This document shows, piece by piece, positions 19,742-31,668 of a stretch of 35,090 nt of DNA. The number at the start of each line of letters is the position of its first letter. Positions within the stretch are counted from its first letter, which is position 1. The translations under genes were made by a program, and so were the position numbers. The stretch is taken from the NCBI GenBank assembly GCA_015680685.1, contig MNCI01014356.1, forward strand, positions 74,871-109,960, in the 5' to 3' direction. The stretch is from Gnetum montanum (lineage: Eukaryota > Streptophyta > Gnetopsida > Gnetales > Gnetaceae). The notes below the pieces were generated by a model. That model had not been told where the DNA came from, searched no databases, and was given only the letters and a program-made list of their open reading frames with translations.

Positions 19742-20704
19742 TGAGTATCCATTAAAAAGCATAAAGTCAATCTATCTTTTCCATGTTATATTTGAGCCCT
19801 AAAGTGATGTCATAATTAGTTATTAGTGATCTTTACTCCACCCTTAATCACTAAGCTCATAGAAAGGGGTTCTTGTAAAATGCTTGAATTTGTGAGCTTT
19901 CAGCATTGCCCCAATTGTAAGGTTCTTGTGGGAGTGTGGCTTATCTCATGATTGAAGGTTCTTGTGGGACCATTATATTAGTATTTTGCTCATTTTTTTC
20001 TATTGTTTGCAATATTACTTGGTTTTTTAATTTTTTTCTTTTAGTTTTTTTATTCTTCCTTTTTTAAGAATATCTATATTTGACAAAATTCAATCATGAG
20101 GTTCTTGTAGAAGCCAAAGTCATTTTGTATTTTGTAATTAAAAGGGTTTCTCACATGGGAAATGGTCATGCTCTATATTTTTAGATGCATTTACCACCAT
20201 AAATGCTAGTCCAAATATAACACATGTTATTAACATATCCAAGTATGCAATTAATAGAAACCATATTCTTATAAACATTAACCTAAACTAGCTATTCAGC
20301 CTCCTTGACTTATGAACCTTGTACCCAAATAGCATTTTTTGGAAAACAATAAAATTAATTATGTAGAATACACTTATTAATATAAGGCTCACCTTAGTCG
20401 GATTTTGGGTTTCAATGAATCTATCTCAAGGTTGGAGTTGTTTGTCTTCTCCCTTGCATTCCAAACATGTTGCCACCAAATTCTTTATAGTCCCAACTAA
20501 TAATAGAAAATACCATTGCCCTCTACATTTTTCAAGGTAAAAGTTGTAGACTAAAATTTTCAATAATTTACACAATTACATAAGAATCTTGTTGAAGAGT
20601 ATTATCTAAAGATAGTACTTCTAAGAAGTCTTTGTAATTTTCTTTAGTTGTATAAGTTGGATTAGTTAAATCTACTAATTCATCCTCCCTCGGTTCTTCA
20701 ATGT
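19742..20704 (-). other. Element C 3' region after integrase, cut by element A
   Basis: No gene is visible here. The plus strand holds a T-rich tract (19985-20070) and four spaced copies of a GGTTCTTGTRGRA-like motif (19868, 19921, 19966, 20101). A copy of the C LTR was searched for and not found, so the C 3' LTR is missing; the border with element A is at 19741/19742. Confidence 0.4.
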
Positions 20705-21740
20705 GATTTTAATAATGAAACATAAGTCTCTATTTGTTAACTAAAAAGATAATATAAGAATCATCAATAGGTGAGATTAAAACACTACCATTGAAATGGG
20801 ATTGCACAACTAAATATGGGCCTTCCCACCTAGTTGTTAACTTCTGTGGAAATCTATGTAATCACATATTATATAAAAGAACTTTATCACCTATAGAAAT
20901 ATGAATCTTAAACATATTTTTATCATGTAGATTCTTCATTTTTTTTACAATCTTTTGCTTGTCAAGAGTATGTGGCCTCATTTCATCACATTCATGTAGT
21001 TGATCTATTCCTGAGGCATGGTTTATGTCTTCATTGAAATTTAGTTGTTGAGCTAATTGTAAAGATTGACATTTAATTTCAATAAGTAATAGGCATTGCT
21101 TACCATAAATGAATTGATAAGGTGAATATCCTAAACTTGGTTTATATGTAATCCTATAAGCCGAACGTGCATCTTGAAATTTTTTAGACTAGTCCTTCCA
21201 TTTAGTACATACAACATTTATTAATATATTTAAGATAATTCTATTAGCATTCTTGAATTGGCCATTTGTTTGATAGGTCATAGCTATCTTATGTTGGATT
21301 CCATAGAACTTAAGGAAATTTTCCATTATTTTATTTACCAAATGGGTTCCCTAATCACTACTGATTACCCATGGAGTTCCAAAGCATGTTAAAATATTTT
21401 CTCTAAGGAATGCTCTAACTACCTTAACATCATTTGTTGGGGTGGTTTTTACTTCTACCCATTTTATGACATAGTCAATACAAAACAAATTATATTGACA
21501 TCCATTAGATGGTGGAAATGGTTCTAAAACGTTAATACCCCACACATCAAATGGTTTTATTATTAAAATTATGTTTAAAGGAACTTCTTATTTCTTTGTT
21601 ATGGCTTCCATTCATTGAAATTTATCATATTATTGGACATACTTATAAGAATCGTTAAAAATTGAGGGCCAATAAAATCTACTTTGTAAAATTTTGATAG
21701 CAGTACGTTTGCTATCAAAATCAGTATGGTACATATGGAG
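20705..21740 (-). pseudogene. Element C integrase
   Basis: The minus frame opens with the remnant of the HHCC zinc domain: HMYHTDFDSKRTAIKILQ, then RFYWPSIFND, with the CxxC pair lost (Q*YDKFQ). The catalytic core follows: KPFDVWGINVLEPFPPSNG, CIDYVIKWVEVKTTPTND, FGTPWVISSD, then GQFKNANR, then SAYRITYKPSLGYSPYQFIYGK. The C-terminal domain has GDKVLLYNM, LHRFPQKLTTRWEGPYLV. The order and spacing match Athila/Tat-type Ty3 integrases, which insert the cDNA copy into the chromosome. Of the DDE triad, the first Asp is Asn (WGIN), the second Asp remains (ISSD) and the Glu position is Lys. Stops at 21356 and elsewhere confirm decay. Confidence 0.8.
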
Positions 21741-22019
21741 AATTTCTTATTGTTCATTCTTAGCCATACATCTTCTTACTATATTATCATTACAAATTTA
21801 ATAAATATATGGATGAAAAATGTACCTAGATATGGTGCATAAGAAAGATTTCTTATCTTCCCTAGTTCAATTAGTAGGGATTTTCATAGTGGCTAGATAG
21901 TTTGCTATATCAGCAAACCAAGGATCCATTTTGTAAAATGGAGTTGTTCATTAAGGAACTCATCATGAAAAAACCCTTATGTTCTATTTTCATCATTACT
22001 TTGTAATCTTGAAAGATTA

Positions 22020-22408
22020 TTTGCTGCTACATTTTCTTGACCTCTTTTGTCTAAAATATCAAGGTTAAATTCTTTGAGTAATAAGCACCATCTCATTATT
22101 CTTGCATTTTCTATTTTCTTAGTAGCTAAGAGTTCTATGGCTGAATGATCAGTATATACTCTAGTTTTATATCTTATAAAATAATATCTAAATTTATCTA
22201 GAGCATATATAATGGCTAATAATTATTTTTTTATAGTTGTATAATTTACTTGGGCTTGGTCTAAACTTTTTGACACATAATAAGTCACTCATGATTTATT
22301 ATCAATGTATTGTCTTAAAACTACCCCTACTATAGTGTCACTCATGTCATGCATTAAATCAAATGGGAAATTCCAATTTGGTGCATTTAATATGGGGCAA
22401 TCGTTACT
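22020..22408 (-). pseudogene. Element C RNase H domain
   Basis: A nearly continuous minus frame reads NAPNWNFPFDLMHDMSDT, VTYYVSKSLDQAQVNYTTI, LLAIIYALDKFRYYFI, RVYTDHSAIELLATKKI, then MRWCLLLKEFNLDILDKRG and NNLSRL. These match the Ty3 RNase H signature (LxCDASDxxxGAVL, YxSKxLxxAQxNYxxxEKELLAxVxAxxKFRxYL, YTDHxAL, DHLSRL). The enzyme removes RNA from the RNA:DNA hybrid during reverse transcription. Two catalytic positions are kept (HDMSD, YTDH), while the Glu of the TEKE block is lost and two stops interrupt it. Confidence 0.8.
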
Positions 22409-23362
22409 TGTTTCTTTAATGCTAAAAATTCTTCTTGACAATCATTAGTCCATACAAATGGAGCATCCTTTTCTAAGAGCATGTATAATGGTTTAGTAAT
22501 TTTTAAAAGCTTTTGATAAACTATCTATAATATCTAGCATGCCCTAGAAAAGATTTAAGTGTTTTTAAATCACTTTAAGGTGAAAGTGTAGATATTACTT
22601 TAACTTTTTCTTCATCCATTCTTATTCCATCTTTATAAATAACATGTCCTAATACTATGTCATTTGTAACCATCAAGTGACTCTTTTCCCAACGTAATTT
22701 AAATTATTATCTATACATCTATCTAAGACATGCTATATATGTTTCANTAATGGAAAATGGTCTTTCTTTGTGTTTTGATTCAATTTTCTATAATCTACAG
22801 AAACTCTCCATTTCCTAAATGTTTTTGGAACTATAGTAATAGGACATACTCATTTACTATTAGCTATTGGATAGATAATATCTTCTTACCAAAGTTTTGA
22901 AATTTCATCTTTAACAATTTGTTTAAGGGCAAGATTGATTCATCTTGCGGGAATTCTTATTGTTTTCAAATTTTCCTCTAGGACGATTTGATGTTGGCAA
23001 ATGTTTGATGAGATTCCTTGATGAAAGTTCTTGTAACTCCATGCAAATTCCTTAGATTTCCTACATAAGACATTGAACAATTTTTCTTCTTGCTCACCAG
23101 TTAGTTGGGAATTTATTATTAATGGCTTATTATCCTCTACAAAAATATACTTAAGTGTACTAGGTAATTCTCTAAGATCCCAGAAATCCTTATATGGGGG
23201 TTGAATTATTTCCCCAATATTACCTAAGCCTAAGTTCAGAATTTGGTCAAGAACATCTTGTTGATCTTTTGTAGAGAGGTATAGAGGTTCTTCCTCATAG
23301 TTATTTAACATTAAGGTTTCTCTATCTTGTGTCTTAGCTGAAGTGGGCATTGTGTAAATCAT
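22409..23362 (-). pseudogene. Element C reverse transcriptase, palm core missing at an N
   Basis: The N-terminal linker is well kept (22940-23362): LPSTLKYIFVEDNKPLIINS, QEEKLFNVLCRKSKEFAW, QHQIVLEENLKTIRIPAR. It leads into ISKLW, DIIYPIANSK and WRVSVDYRKLNQNTKKDHFPL, all standard Ty3 RT landmarks (fingers). At the N (22747) the frame jumps to HVLDRCIDNN, then WEKSHLMVTNDIVLGHVIYK, SFLGHARYYR and KPLYMLLEKDAPF, which belong to the thumb/connection. Roughly 100 residues that normally lie between, including FLDGYSGY and the FMDD active-site motif, are absent. Otherwise the fragment agrees with Athila-lineage RT in order and spacing. Stops and shifts are present besides the gap. Confidence 0.8.
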
Positions 23363-23429
23363 TCTTGCCTCCTTTAAGTCTTTACTTAATCATTCTTCCC
23401 TTACCTTATTATATATGTTAATCATAAAA

Positions 23430-23795
23430 TTCATATTAGCAAAAGATAATTATAGTTTTTCTAATCTACCATTAATTACTGCATTAGCTATTGGTAACCA
23501 TGGTTTATCTAATATCATAGGAAAACAACTTGGGTCTTTAACTTCCAAGACTACAAAATCAATGAGTATTTTCCTTTCTCTACCTCTATTATCAGGTTTT
23601 CTATTATTCCTATGGGGTTTACATTGGATCCATCAAGATATTGTCATATTTACTCTATTTATATCATTCAAATCAAGTGACCTAGCCATTTCTAATGGCA
23701 TGATACTAATGCTTGCTCCTAAATCCAAGAAGGAAATCTTGATGACTTGTCGATTTATTTTAATTGGGATAGTAGGAACTCTAGGATCTTGATGT
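23430..23795 (-). pseudogene. Element C retropepsin
   Basis: The minus frame shows PTIPIKINRQVIKISFLDLG and DLGASISIMPLEMARSLDL (active-site motif at 23711-23725), then a shifted but readable LIDFVVLEVKD and PMILDKPWLPIANAVIN. DLGAS in place of DSGAS/DTGAS is normal for Athila-lineage proteases (known family feature). The ILGRPFL block is ILDKPWL. It sits between gag and RT, as in Ty3 elements, and would process the polyprotein. Confidence 0.75.
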
Positions 23796-23879
23796 TTTGG
23801 AATCTCATGAATTTTTATAATTTGAGAATGATTATCAACATAATAGACCTATTTAGGAATCTTTTACTTTCTTTGCCTA

Positions 23880-25989
23880 CTGCATAACTCCCTTACAATT
23901 TAGCATATAGAGGGGTGTCTCTTAGTGCATGTTCTAAAGGAATATGCAAATATAATAAACATTTTTTCAAGGTGGGATTTAGTTGTAAAATATTCTTGTA
24001 ACCATTTAGGAAAAGGAGGTAAAAGTAAGTGTCTAGAAAATAATGGTTGTTCTTTTTCTTTCTCTTCTTCATTTAATTTTTGAGGTTGGACTTCTTCTTG
24101 TGGATTTTCTTCTTGAAATCTTACCCTTTTTTAAACTATTGGTTCAAATTTTGTCCCACTCCTTGTAGTGACTAAATGCAATTGTTTCTTCCCCTTTTCT
24201 TGGGATGTATGGTTTGGTTTAGGTTGGGATGGTAGTTCATTCTTTATTAGATCTTGAAATCTTCATCTAATCTCACTCATAAATTATCTACTTTCCTTAA
24301 TGAAGGGAGTAAGGCATTGGGTAAGTTTGTCCAAATGGTCATTAGTTGGATTCTTAAATGGTCTAAACTTATTTTGAGAATATTTTTCTAGGTAGAATGG
24401 TCATTGAGGAAAATTCATTGTTGGTGGGCTCTTATATTGTTAAAAAGCCTTGACTAATTCTTGCATTTCTTCTTAACAATATAATAAGGCTAGGTAAGTT
24501 GTATAGTCATGTTATGGACTACCATAAATGCTATATGCTTCACTTTTGATTCCATGAGCTTATTTCTTTATCAATTGTGTTAACTCATATACTTTTTTTA
24601 ATTTAATTGTTCTATCTTTCTAGGTCATTTCTTGCATAATATTGGGTTTTTTGCCATCTCTTACTTTGATCTGCTAATGAATATATAATTCTACAACCAT
24701 CTTCCAATGTTACATTTAAGATATTTCCACCACATGCAAAGTCAACATTCTACCTAAAATAAGGTAATAAGCCTTCTATGAAGATTAGAATTACTTGATG
24801 GGCTGGAAATCCATGGTTTGGATTCTTCGAACACAACCCCTTATATCTCTCAAAAGCACTTTCATAATCCTCATCTTCATGTTGCATAAAACTAATTAAT
24901 TATTTTTTGTAACTAATACAATCTATCATTAAATAAAAATATTTAGAGAAAATCATCTTTAAATTCATTCCATGAACTAATTTGTGTTTGAAGAGTTTGT
25001 AGTAAAAAATAAACTTTATCTTTTAAGGTTGAATTGAAGGAAATCATCTTAGTGCTATCTCCACTTTGTGGTGTGACCATTGCTAATGTGTTTTCAAATT
25101 CGCTAATGTGGGTAACTAGGCCCTCATCATTTTTCCTCTTAAAATTAGAAAATAATTGAATATTTTTAACCTCTACATCTCTTACTTGTGGAAAAACCAA
25201 TAGGCCTTGAGGTATAATGGATGTTCTTTGATTTAGTAAATATCCTAAAGTTTGTCTAGGGTAGGTTTTTCCTACCAAAATATTGGATCCTAGACTACCA
25301 AAGGAAAGAGGAATTGAACCTAAGGCAAATAGAGGTGGTGTATGATGTGAAGATGATCTCATTGTATAAGTAGAGGTTACTATTGGATTTACTATAGCGT
25401 CTGGTATGGAAATAGATGCTAGTGGTGTAGATGGTGTTTGTAAACTTACAGATTGAGTGGTTCCTCCTATGGTAGTACCATTAGTTAATATTTGATTAGT
25501 ATTAAAATTTTAGGATCCTGATCCAATGGTTGAACTCATGGTTGGTATGATAGGGGTTGAAATGTCAAACAGTTAATTCAAAGTTGTAGAAAAGTTACTG
25601 TGTGTCTTTTCCCCTCCTATCAAAGAATCCTAATGTGCACAATGGGAAGAATAGTTAGAATCTAGTATTTTTTCTTCTTGACTCTATTATGAAGTATCTT
25701 TTGGAAGCTTATAAAGACTTGCAATATTCTTAGAGGCTTGGATTTGCATTGGTTTCTTTCATTGCTTTACTATTTTCATTTAACAATCACACTCCTCTTT
25801 GGCATATTCATGAGCTACTTGGCCTAAGATGCTACAAGCTAATATAATGACTCCTTCTATTGCTACTTTAATTGCAAATTTCTTTATATTCTTTGCCAAT
25901 TGAGCAACAAGAGGAGCTAATTCCTAGGATTTTACTATTTATTTATTTTTAAATTTCTTAATATAGGCAAAATAATTAAAAGAAACCAT
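23880..25989 (-). pseudogene. Element C gag
   Basis: The likely start is ATGGTTTCT at 25989, 128 bases inside the primer-binding site. The first part contains an unusually hydrophobic helix (FAIKVAIEGVIILACSILG, about 25880-25830) followed by charged residues. After a Ser/Thr-rich linker, 25362-24943 is open (LFSNFKRKNDEGLVTHISEF). The capsid C-terminal part is recognisable as NPNHGFPAHQVILIFIEGLL, FACGGNILNVTLEDG and SLADQSKRW, matching the CPHHG...YFYDGL...GG.FL...E...LA pattern of Athila gag. Near 24150, TTRSGTKFEP and LFSRHLLLPPFPKWLQ match the RSGK...PPLPFPQR linker before the protease. Many stops and shifts are present. Confidence 0.65.
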
Positions 25990-26116
25990 TTCTAAAACCT
26001 AAAGAAAAGAAAGTTAAAAATAAAAAAGAAAATGTAAGCATACCTAAAAAGCAATAAAATTATAGAATAAATTTAAAAACGTACAAAATCCTTAATGTCC
26101 ATTAACGTTTTTAGCC

Positions 26117-26134
26117 TCCCTGACAATGGTGCCA
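26117..26134 (-). other. Element C primer-binding site (tRNA-Asp type)
   Basis: The minus strand reads TGGCACCATTGTCAGGGA, three bases past the LTR end. It differs from the Athila tRNA-Asp site (TGGCGCCGTTGCCGGGGA) at four positions, all transitions at or next to former CpG. Confidence 0.75.
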
Positions 26135-26137
26135 AAT

Positions 26138-27013
26138 TGACATGCCAGAAAAATTTGATTCTAGATTACTTTAGTAATTATATTTATCGTGGAGAAGTCA
26201 CCTTGTCTGTGATTGATTCATAAGTCATATCCATGGAGGAATGGTTCAAAGTTAAAAATATCATCAAGACATAAAACAATTATATCTAGATTCAATTGAA
26301 AATACCACACTTATGGCTGTCACCCATAAGTAAAATCAATAATAATTCATCTTAACTTCTATCACTAAGTTCAAAGATTTAATATGCTAATTAAACCAAA
26401 TTAAAATTATATTAATTTATCAAAATCATATAAGTTTACAAAGGATATGTTGCCATTTTCATGGCCTTGCTCTATTATCTCCACAATGCAACAACTTGAT
26501 AACCTTAAAACACTATTGGTTGTTAATTGACATAAAGCATCAACACTCTTCCTTAACAATCGAGTACATAATATCTAATTTTGTGTGGGTTCTTTCTTAA
26601 GTATTCATCCCCTCCTTACACTTTGAAATTATAATTTATACTATGGATGATATACAAAATAATCTTTTGAATCATCAATTAATATCAAAGATATCAATAT
26701 CTATCAATGAAATCTTAATAAAAGTGGATCAATGATCCTATTATTGCAATTGTCGATGTGAATCACCTCCTTCTATATGAATCAATATCCCAGATTCTTC
26801 TTAAGTCTCTTCCCACCAAAATTCAAGGCATCAATTTATATTGCCTCCACTATGGAAATTGATATAACTGCCATCAATCCTCATCATGCACCTGATTCCA
26901 TATGACATAGAAGCAATAAAGAAGAATCAGTTCTTATCAATAAATATTATTGGAATCAATTATATTCAGTATATAGAAGTACTAAAAAATAAAAATGCTA
27001 CATGATAATGTCA
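26138..27013 (-). mobile_element. 5' LTR of element C
   Basis: This 876-base LTR has perfect 6-base terminal inverted repeats (TGACAT...ATGTCA). A TATAAATTA site lies near 26635 (minus). It shares no landmarks with the D/A/B/E LTR family, so it defines a second family. No 3' partner was found in the window. Confidence 0.7.
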
Positions 27014-28240
27014 AAAATTTAATAATTTTGGGGTCCATCATGGGTCCTCCTCAAAGTAGGCTCCAACCCTTAATGTCGTTGTATAACCACAACTAAAAGT
27101 GTCTTTAGGAACTTACGAAGTTAAATGTAAAGTATACTAGTTTAGGAAAACACACATATTAGTGTCACTAGTTTGAAAACATTACACTATATTACACAAA
27201 ACCACAAGCTATGATTAATTATATTGTGATGTAAGATGGACTAGAGAATGCATTGAAAAAATTGGAACATGAGGTGTCTTACCATAGGCATAATGATCTA
27301 ATGTGTTATTTATGGTTAAATGGATTATTATCCTTTTCCCCAAAATTCAAACCAAGTCCATACCACATTCAGTGACATTGCATTGTTTCACTTCTCAGAG
27401 TTACAACCATAAGACTATCATCATTACAAGGAGTATCATCACCTTCAAGCATGGGTAACATGACTTTCAAGTGTAACCTCTAGAAATTTATTCTATGCAT
27501 GTATTTTATTTTTAGTTGTGTTAACCTTACCATAGAACTACCTTTAGGCATGGGTAACATGTCTTTCCAATGACATGGTAAGGTAGCACTTGTACTCTTA
27601 CTCCTATTTTTTGTTAGATCTAAAAGGATATTATTATAACCTTAGCAACATGATAGAAAATATAAAAAACATCCAAGAGATTCCATAAATCCCCTTGATG
27701 CCACACCCTTCAAATTCACACTTGCTTCTTCACTCTTCTATCTAGGCATAATCATCTTAATTTTATTCCTAGTTTTATTATAAAAAGAATATCATTATGG
27801 CCATGGTAAGAACTCTTATTAGTTGGAATGGGTGGATGGATGTTGTGATCTCACTATACAAATAATTAACCCATTATGACTTGATGACCTAGAGAAATCT
27901 TCACCTTATTAGACTACATCAAGCCTTATTCTTGGTCTATTTTATTAACAAGTCACAAACATATGTACAAGTAAGATGAAAACAAGGTATGAAAAATTGT
28001 AAAAGATAGCAAGAATGGAAAATGTTAAAAGAATGAAAAATCATCAAAGAATTTGAAAAGTTTAAGAATTAAGAAATCAACAAAAACGTTGTAAAGTATA
28101 AAAGAATGGGAAAAATAGATCAAAAAATAGAAAAGTAAAAATAAAACAAAAAGAAAAAGGTATACCAAAAATTATAAACTTAAAATTTTAGAAAATTAAA
28201 AATTAAAAAAAATACTTATTAATTCCCACATCATGATAAG
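27014..28240 (-). other. Element B 3' untranslated region with T-rich tract and short repeats
   Basis: No coding frame is visible. 28240-27960 on the minus strand is strongly T-rich and parallels the tract of element A; the block ATTAATTATTTG...ACATCC...CCCATTC is shared. Further down, two copies of GCATGGGTAACATG (27459, 27548) and three related TTTTATT-GTT-TAACCTTA stretches (27505, 27605, 27765) form a loose repeat array. Element C's LTR adjoins at 27013, so C probably inserted into B. The B 3' LTR is not found. Confidence 0.45.
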
Positions 28241-28639
28241 GTATCTCCGCTATGACTAAACTCATTAGTAAGTGTTCAGAAAATAGACCCTAGTTCCCCT
28301 GGATTATACACTTGAGATTTCTCATTTGCCATCATTAATAACTTAGTTTTTTGGTTATCATCCCATGTAATCTTGATGAAAATTTAATTTTAATCATCTA
28401 AGTCCTTATTTCCTCCTTCTATTGATGTATGATTATAGCTTAATATTTTCATCGACAAGTTTTGAGTTAGGATCATTCTCCTAGAAGAGGAGTTAATAAG
28501 TTATTTAGATTATTCCATGTAGCCATTAGGTGTCTTTTGCTTTTGTGGCCCATGGTTCGTTGTGTCCACACACTTGTTTCTCACATTGGCTATGGGCTAA
28601 TGTACTAATCATGTTGACATTTTGAGGTGTCAACCCATA

Positions 28640-29060
28640 GCTACACCCTTATGTATCATTGGTAATGCATAGAATCTTTTGTGTATGTATGGCTCCATGC
28701 TTATCTTCCTTAGAAATATCAAGAGATAACTCTCTCATGTTTAACTTAGCATCCACAGTGCTAATCCATGCTCTTCCCATTATGATAGGAGTTTCTTTGT
28801 CATCATTCTTCATGTCAATTACCAAAAATTCTGCTAGATATGATAACATATTGATAGTGATCATCACATCTTCTATTTGTCCCAAAGGAATAGTCATAGA
28901 TTAATTTGCAAGTTCTAACCAGATTTTACACTTTTTAAATGTTGGTAGGTCCCATGCTTTGTATGATTCTAGACATATCAAGTTTACTCTAAAACCTAAA
29001 TGTTTTAGAGCCTTGCATGGTAGATTTATGAATACTCGTAAATAAATCAAAGGAAATCCT
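28640..29060 (-). pseudogene. Element B retropepsin
   Basis: The minus frame reads PCKALKHLGFRVNLICLESY, then WDLPTFKKCKIWLELAN, then MTIPLGQIEDVMITINMLSY, then LAEFLVIDMKNDDKETPIIM, GRAWISTVDAKLNM. This is the Athila-type protease pattern (NLMPxSxxxxLxLxxxxPTxxxLQLADRS...PLGxIEDVxV...FxVLDM...PIILGRPFLxTxxAxID). The catalytic D-S/T-G triplet is lost (RVNLI), and one stop precedes MTIPLG. It follows the B gag. No RT comes after it: downstream is a short tail that matches the end of the element A ORF (KDT*WL) and then the T-rich tract. Confidence 0.75.
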
Positions 29061-29089
29061 AAATGCATTCTTTTCTAAGGAAGTGCTCT

Positions 29090-31668
29090 TGCCTTGATCC
29101 AATCTAATACTATCTCTATGAGCATGATAGTGTTCAATTTCTGATTCTATATTTGTGGAAGCATGATGTTGGTTGGAGGATCTATTATAGGAGATATTTT
29201 CCTTAATGAAGTTTTAAATCTACTAGCCTTTCTTGGACTTGTCCTAAAGAAAGAATGTTTCTTTGATTTACCCTTAGTATTGTTGGTATGATATTTTAGT
29301 TCTGTATTCATCACCTTGGTTGTACTTTTCTATTGTAGTTGAGATGACAATTCCCCCTACATTATAGGAGGTGGCACTAGTTGTAAAGAATTGGGTTGTT
29401 GATTTGAGGAACTAGCTTCTTGTGGATGAATGTATGAGTTTGGGTATGTCCTTGGTGGTTTTGGTCTATGGTATTCAACTAGATGACACTGTGGAGCTTG
29501 AACGACTACATTACCTAGAGAGATTGGACATTGGATGTAGTGTCCATAAGGATCAAGCTACCGATATGGATACTATTGATGTGGTTGTGGCATGGCCCAT
29601 GATTAGGGTTGTTGCCACTACTAATGATATTGCTCCTATTACTGTGGTAGGCTCCATTGGGGTAGTATATTGGTTGGAGTACTTACCTATACTTACCTTG
29701 AGGGTAAGGTAATCATCTGAGCATTTGCTTCTTGACGAAATTTTGGTTAAGTGCATATTATCCTGTCTCTTGTAAATGTCCCATCATAGGATAACATCCC
29801 TTAGGATGTCCATATAGCCACATTGCACATCCTTCCTCATCCTTAGATCTCATTCTAAACATTCAACCATTGAAGCTACTTTTCCCTTTCATCCAAAGTC
29901 CCTCTTCTTATTTTTGTCCTTGCCTATGTTTACAACTTGCTACATTTTTTCCTCCACTATCTTAAGGCTATTGTAAAATTTTCATGAACTAAGTCTTGCA
30001 TCTTCTCAAACTTAGCTACTATGCCAGTGAAAAATTTCTAAATCGGTAGAGTCCTTTTCTATATCACCTAGTCCAAGGTCTCTTCTTCTTATGGATCACA
30101 AACTCTTGTATCTATTTTCCAAATGGATGGATCTCTATTGTATTCTTCTATTGATTCTATTTTCCTTAATTCACCCTTTTCCTTAACCACTTGATTGATT
30201 AACCTTTATATCTGATGGGTAGACATTAAATAGTAGCCGTAAGCACAAACCCCAAGGATATCTTGAGTCTTGTTTTGAAGTGGATTAATAATGTGCCTTA
30301 GTTGCTCTCGTTGAGAAATTTAATGGCCTAGGCACCTATGCAATAATGAATAATATCAGTGCATTTCCACATCAAGGGATTCATGGGTTCCGTACTTCCA
30401 TTGCTAGATATATTTTTGTATGTTAGACACCTAAGAATAGGTTTGATATTTTCCATTAAAAAGCTCTAGCATGGTACTCCATCTTTTGATTGATTTTGGT
30501 TCAAGTGATACATACCAGCTTTCATCTTCTTTTACAAGTGTCCTAGGAACCAACTTCAATTTCTACCAATCTCTTTCTATGTTTTTCAAGGCATAGGCAT
30601 CATGGAATGCTTGAAGGTGGTGTTGAGGATCAACCTTGTGACTACCCTCAAATCTAGGTGTCTTATTCATGTCTAGCCACTTGATGTGGCTATCCTTGAT
30701 GTGCATGGTTTGTATATAGATAGATTCATAAATGTTGATCATACTATAGCTTATCATTAGTGGTTCATCATCATGATTAAGATCATGATCTTTGTTGTAG
30801 CATACCCCCTTTAGTGCTCATTCCTTTCTTGATCCTCTCTTCTATGCCTATGCCTTCTTGGTTCATGGTTCTCATCTTCTTCATTAGAGTATCTCAAGTG
30901 ATGGTTATAGTGATCATGAGCTCTTTGTTCTTCCCTATCATGATCTCAATACCTCTATCTCCTCCTATCAAAGTTCATCAACAATCATGAAGATGAAGAT
31001 GAGGTAGTAGGAGAATGATGTTAGCTTGCCCTCCTTTTATGACTCTAGTATTCCTCCTTATGGGATTTAGTATAAACTCTTGGGCCTAAGTTCTATCTAT
31101 ACTTGGCGTTTGTTGCCTTCCTTCTAGGTATATTTTCTAGGAAAAAATGTAATTGAACTTTGATAGGTTCTTCAAGTAAGATGATATGCATTTGAAAAGG
31201 ATCCTCATGATTCTAGTTGAGCTTTTCTACAATAAATGCATCATCATAAAGTTCTTCTAGGACAACTAGAGCATTAACCTACTTCATCTTGTTATGTACA
31301 TAGCTAATTTTTAGGATAACATCTATCTTCATTTATGCCTCTATAGGCTTGTAAGGTCTTGCCATGTGCTTAGTCACATGGTACCCTTCTTATACATGGG
31401 TTAGATTCATCCCCCTCAATGTAGTGTGAAGCATGCTAAGTACTGAACACTCTCAAGGTAGGACTTTGTTACCTTGTATGTCTCTCCACCTCATTTATCC
31501 ATCTTAATGAAAGATGAAAGTAAAGTCTAGATCGTATGGATCAGTGTGAGGATATGTGAATCTAGTTAGCATGGGAATTCCCCATTCTTCTTCGCTACTA
31601 GTCCTATCATTGCCTCTTTGTAGGTTTTTGGAAAGTGGTGATTGGTCTTTAAGTGAAGACATGTTGAA
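29090..31668 (-). pseudogene. Element B gag
   Basis: The probable start is ATGTCTTCACTTAAAG at 31668, about 120 bases inside the primer-binding site. The N-terminal 330 codons are charged and contain an Arg/His/Glu-rich stretch (near 30950-30830, EPRRHRHRREDQERNEH) that element A lacks. The capsid core follows: NKTPRFEGSHKVDPQHHLQA, FHDAYALKNIERDW, KLKLVPRTLV and LELFNGKYQT (30690-30430). A helical stretch lies near 30230-29960. A degenerate zinc knuckle CAMWLYGHPKGCYP sits at 29776-29827, followed by a Tyr/Asn/Gln/His-rich tail. Stops and shifts are common. Order and sequence parallel element A throughout. Confidence 0.65.

Noticed and set aside
19807-19821. TGACATCAC (minus strand) as the start of a missing element C 3' LTR
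   Set aside because: Similarity stops after six bases and no purine tract precedes it.
23415-23792. 125-residue plus-strand ORF
   Set aside because: Antisense shadow of the element C protease, whose minus-strand motifs (DLGAS, ILDKPWL) are clear.
28659-28904. 81-residue plus-strand ORF
   Set aside because: Antisense shadow of the element B protease.
29422-29712. 96-residue plus-strand ORF
   Set aside because: Antisense of the element B gag tail; no motif and atypical composition.
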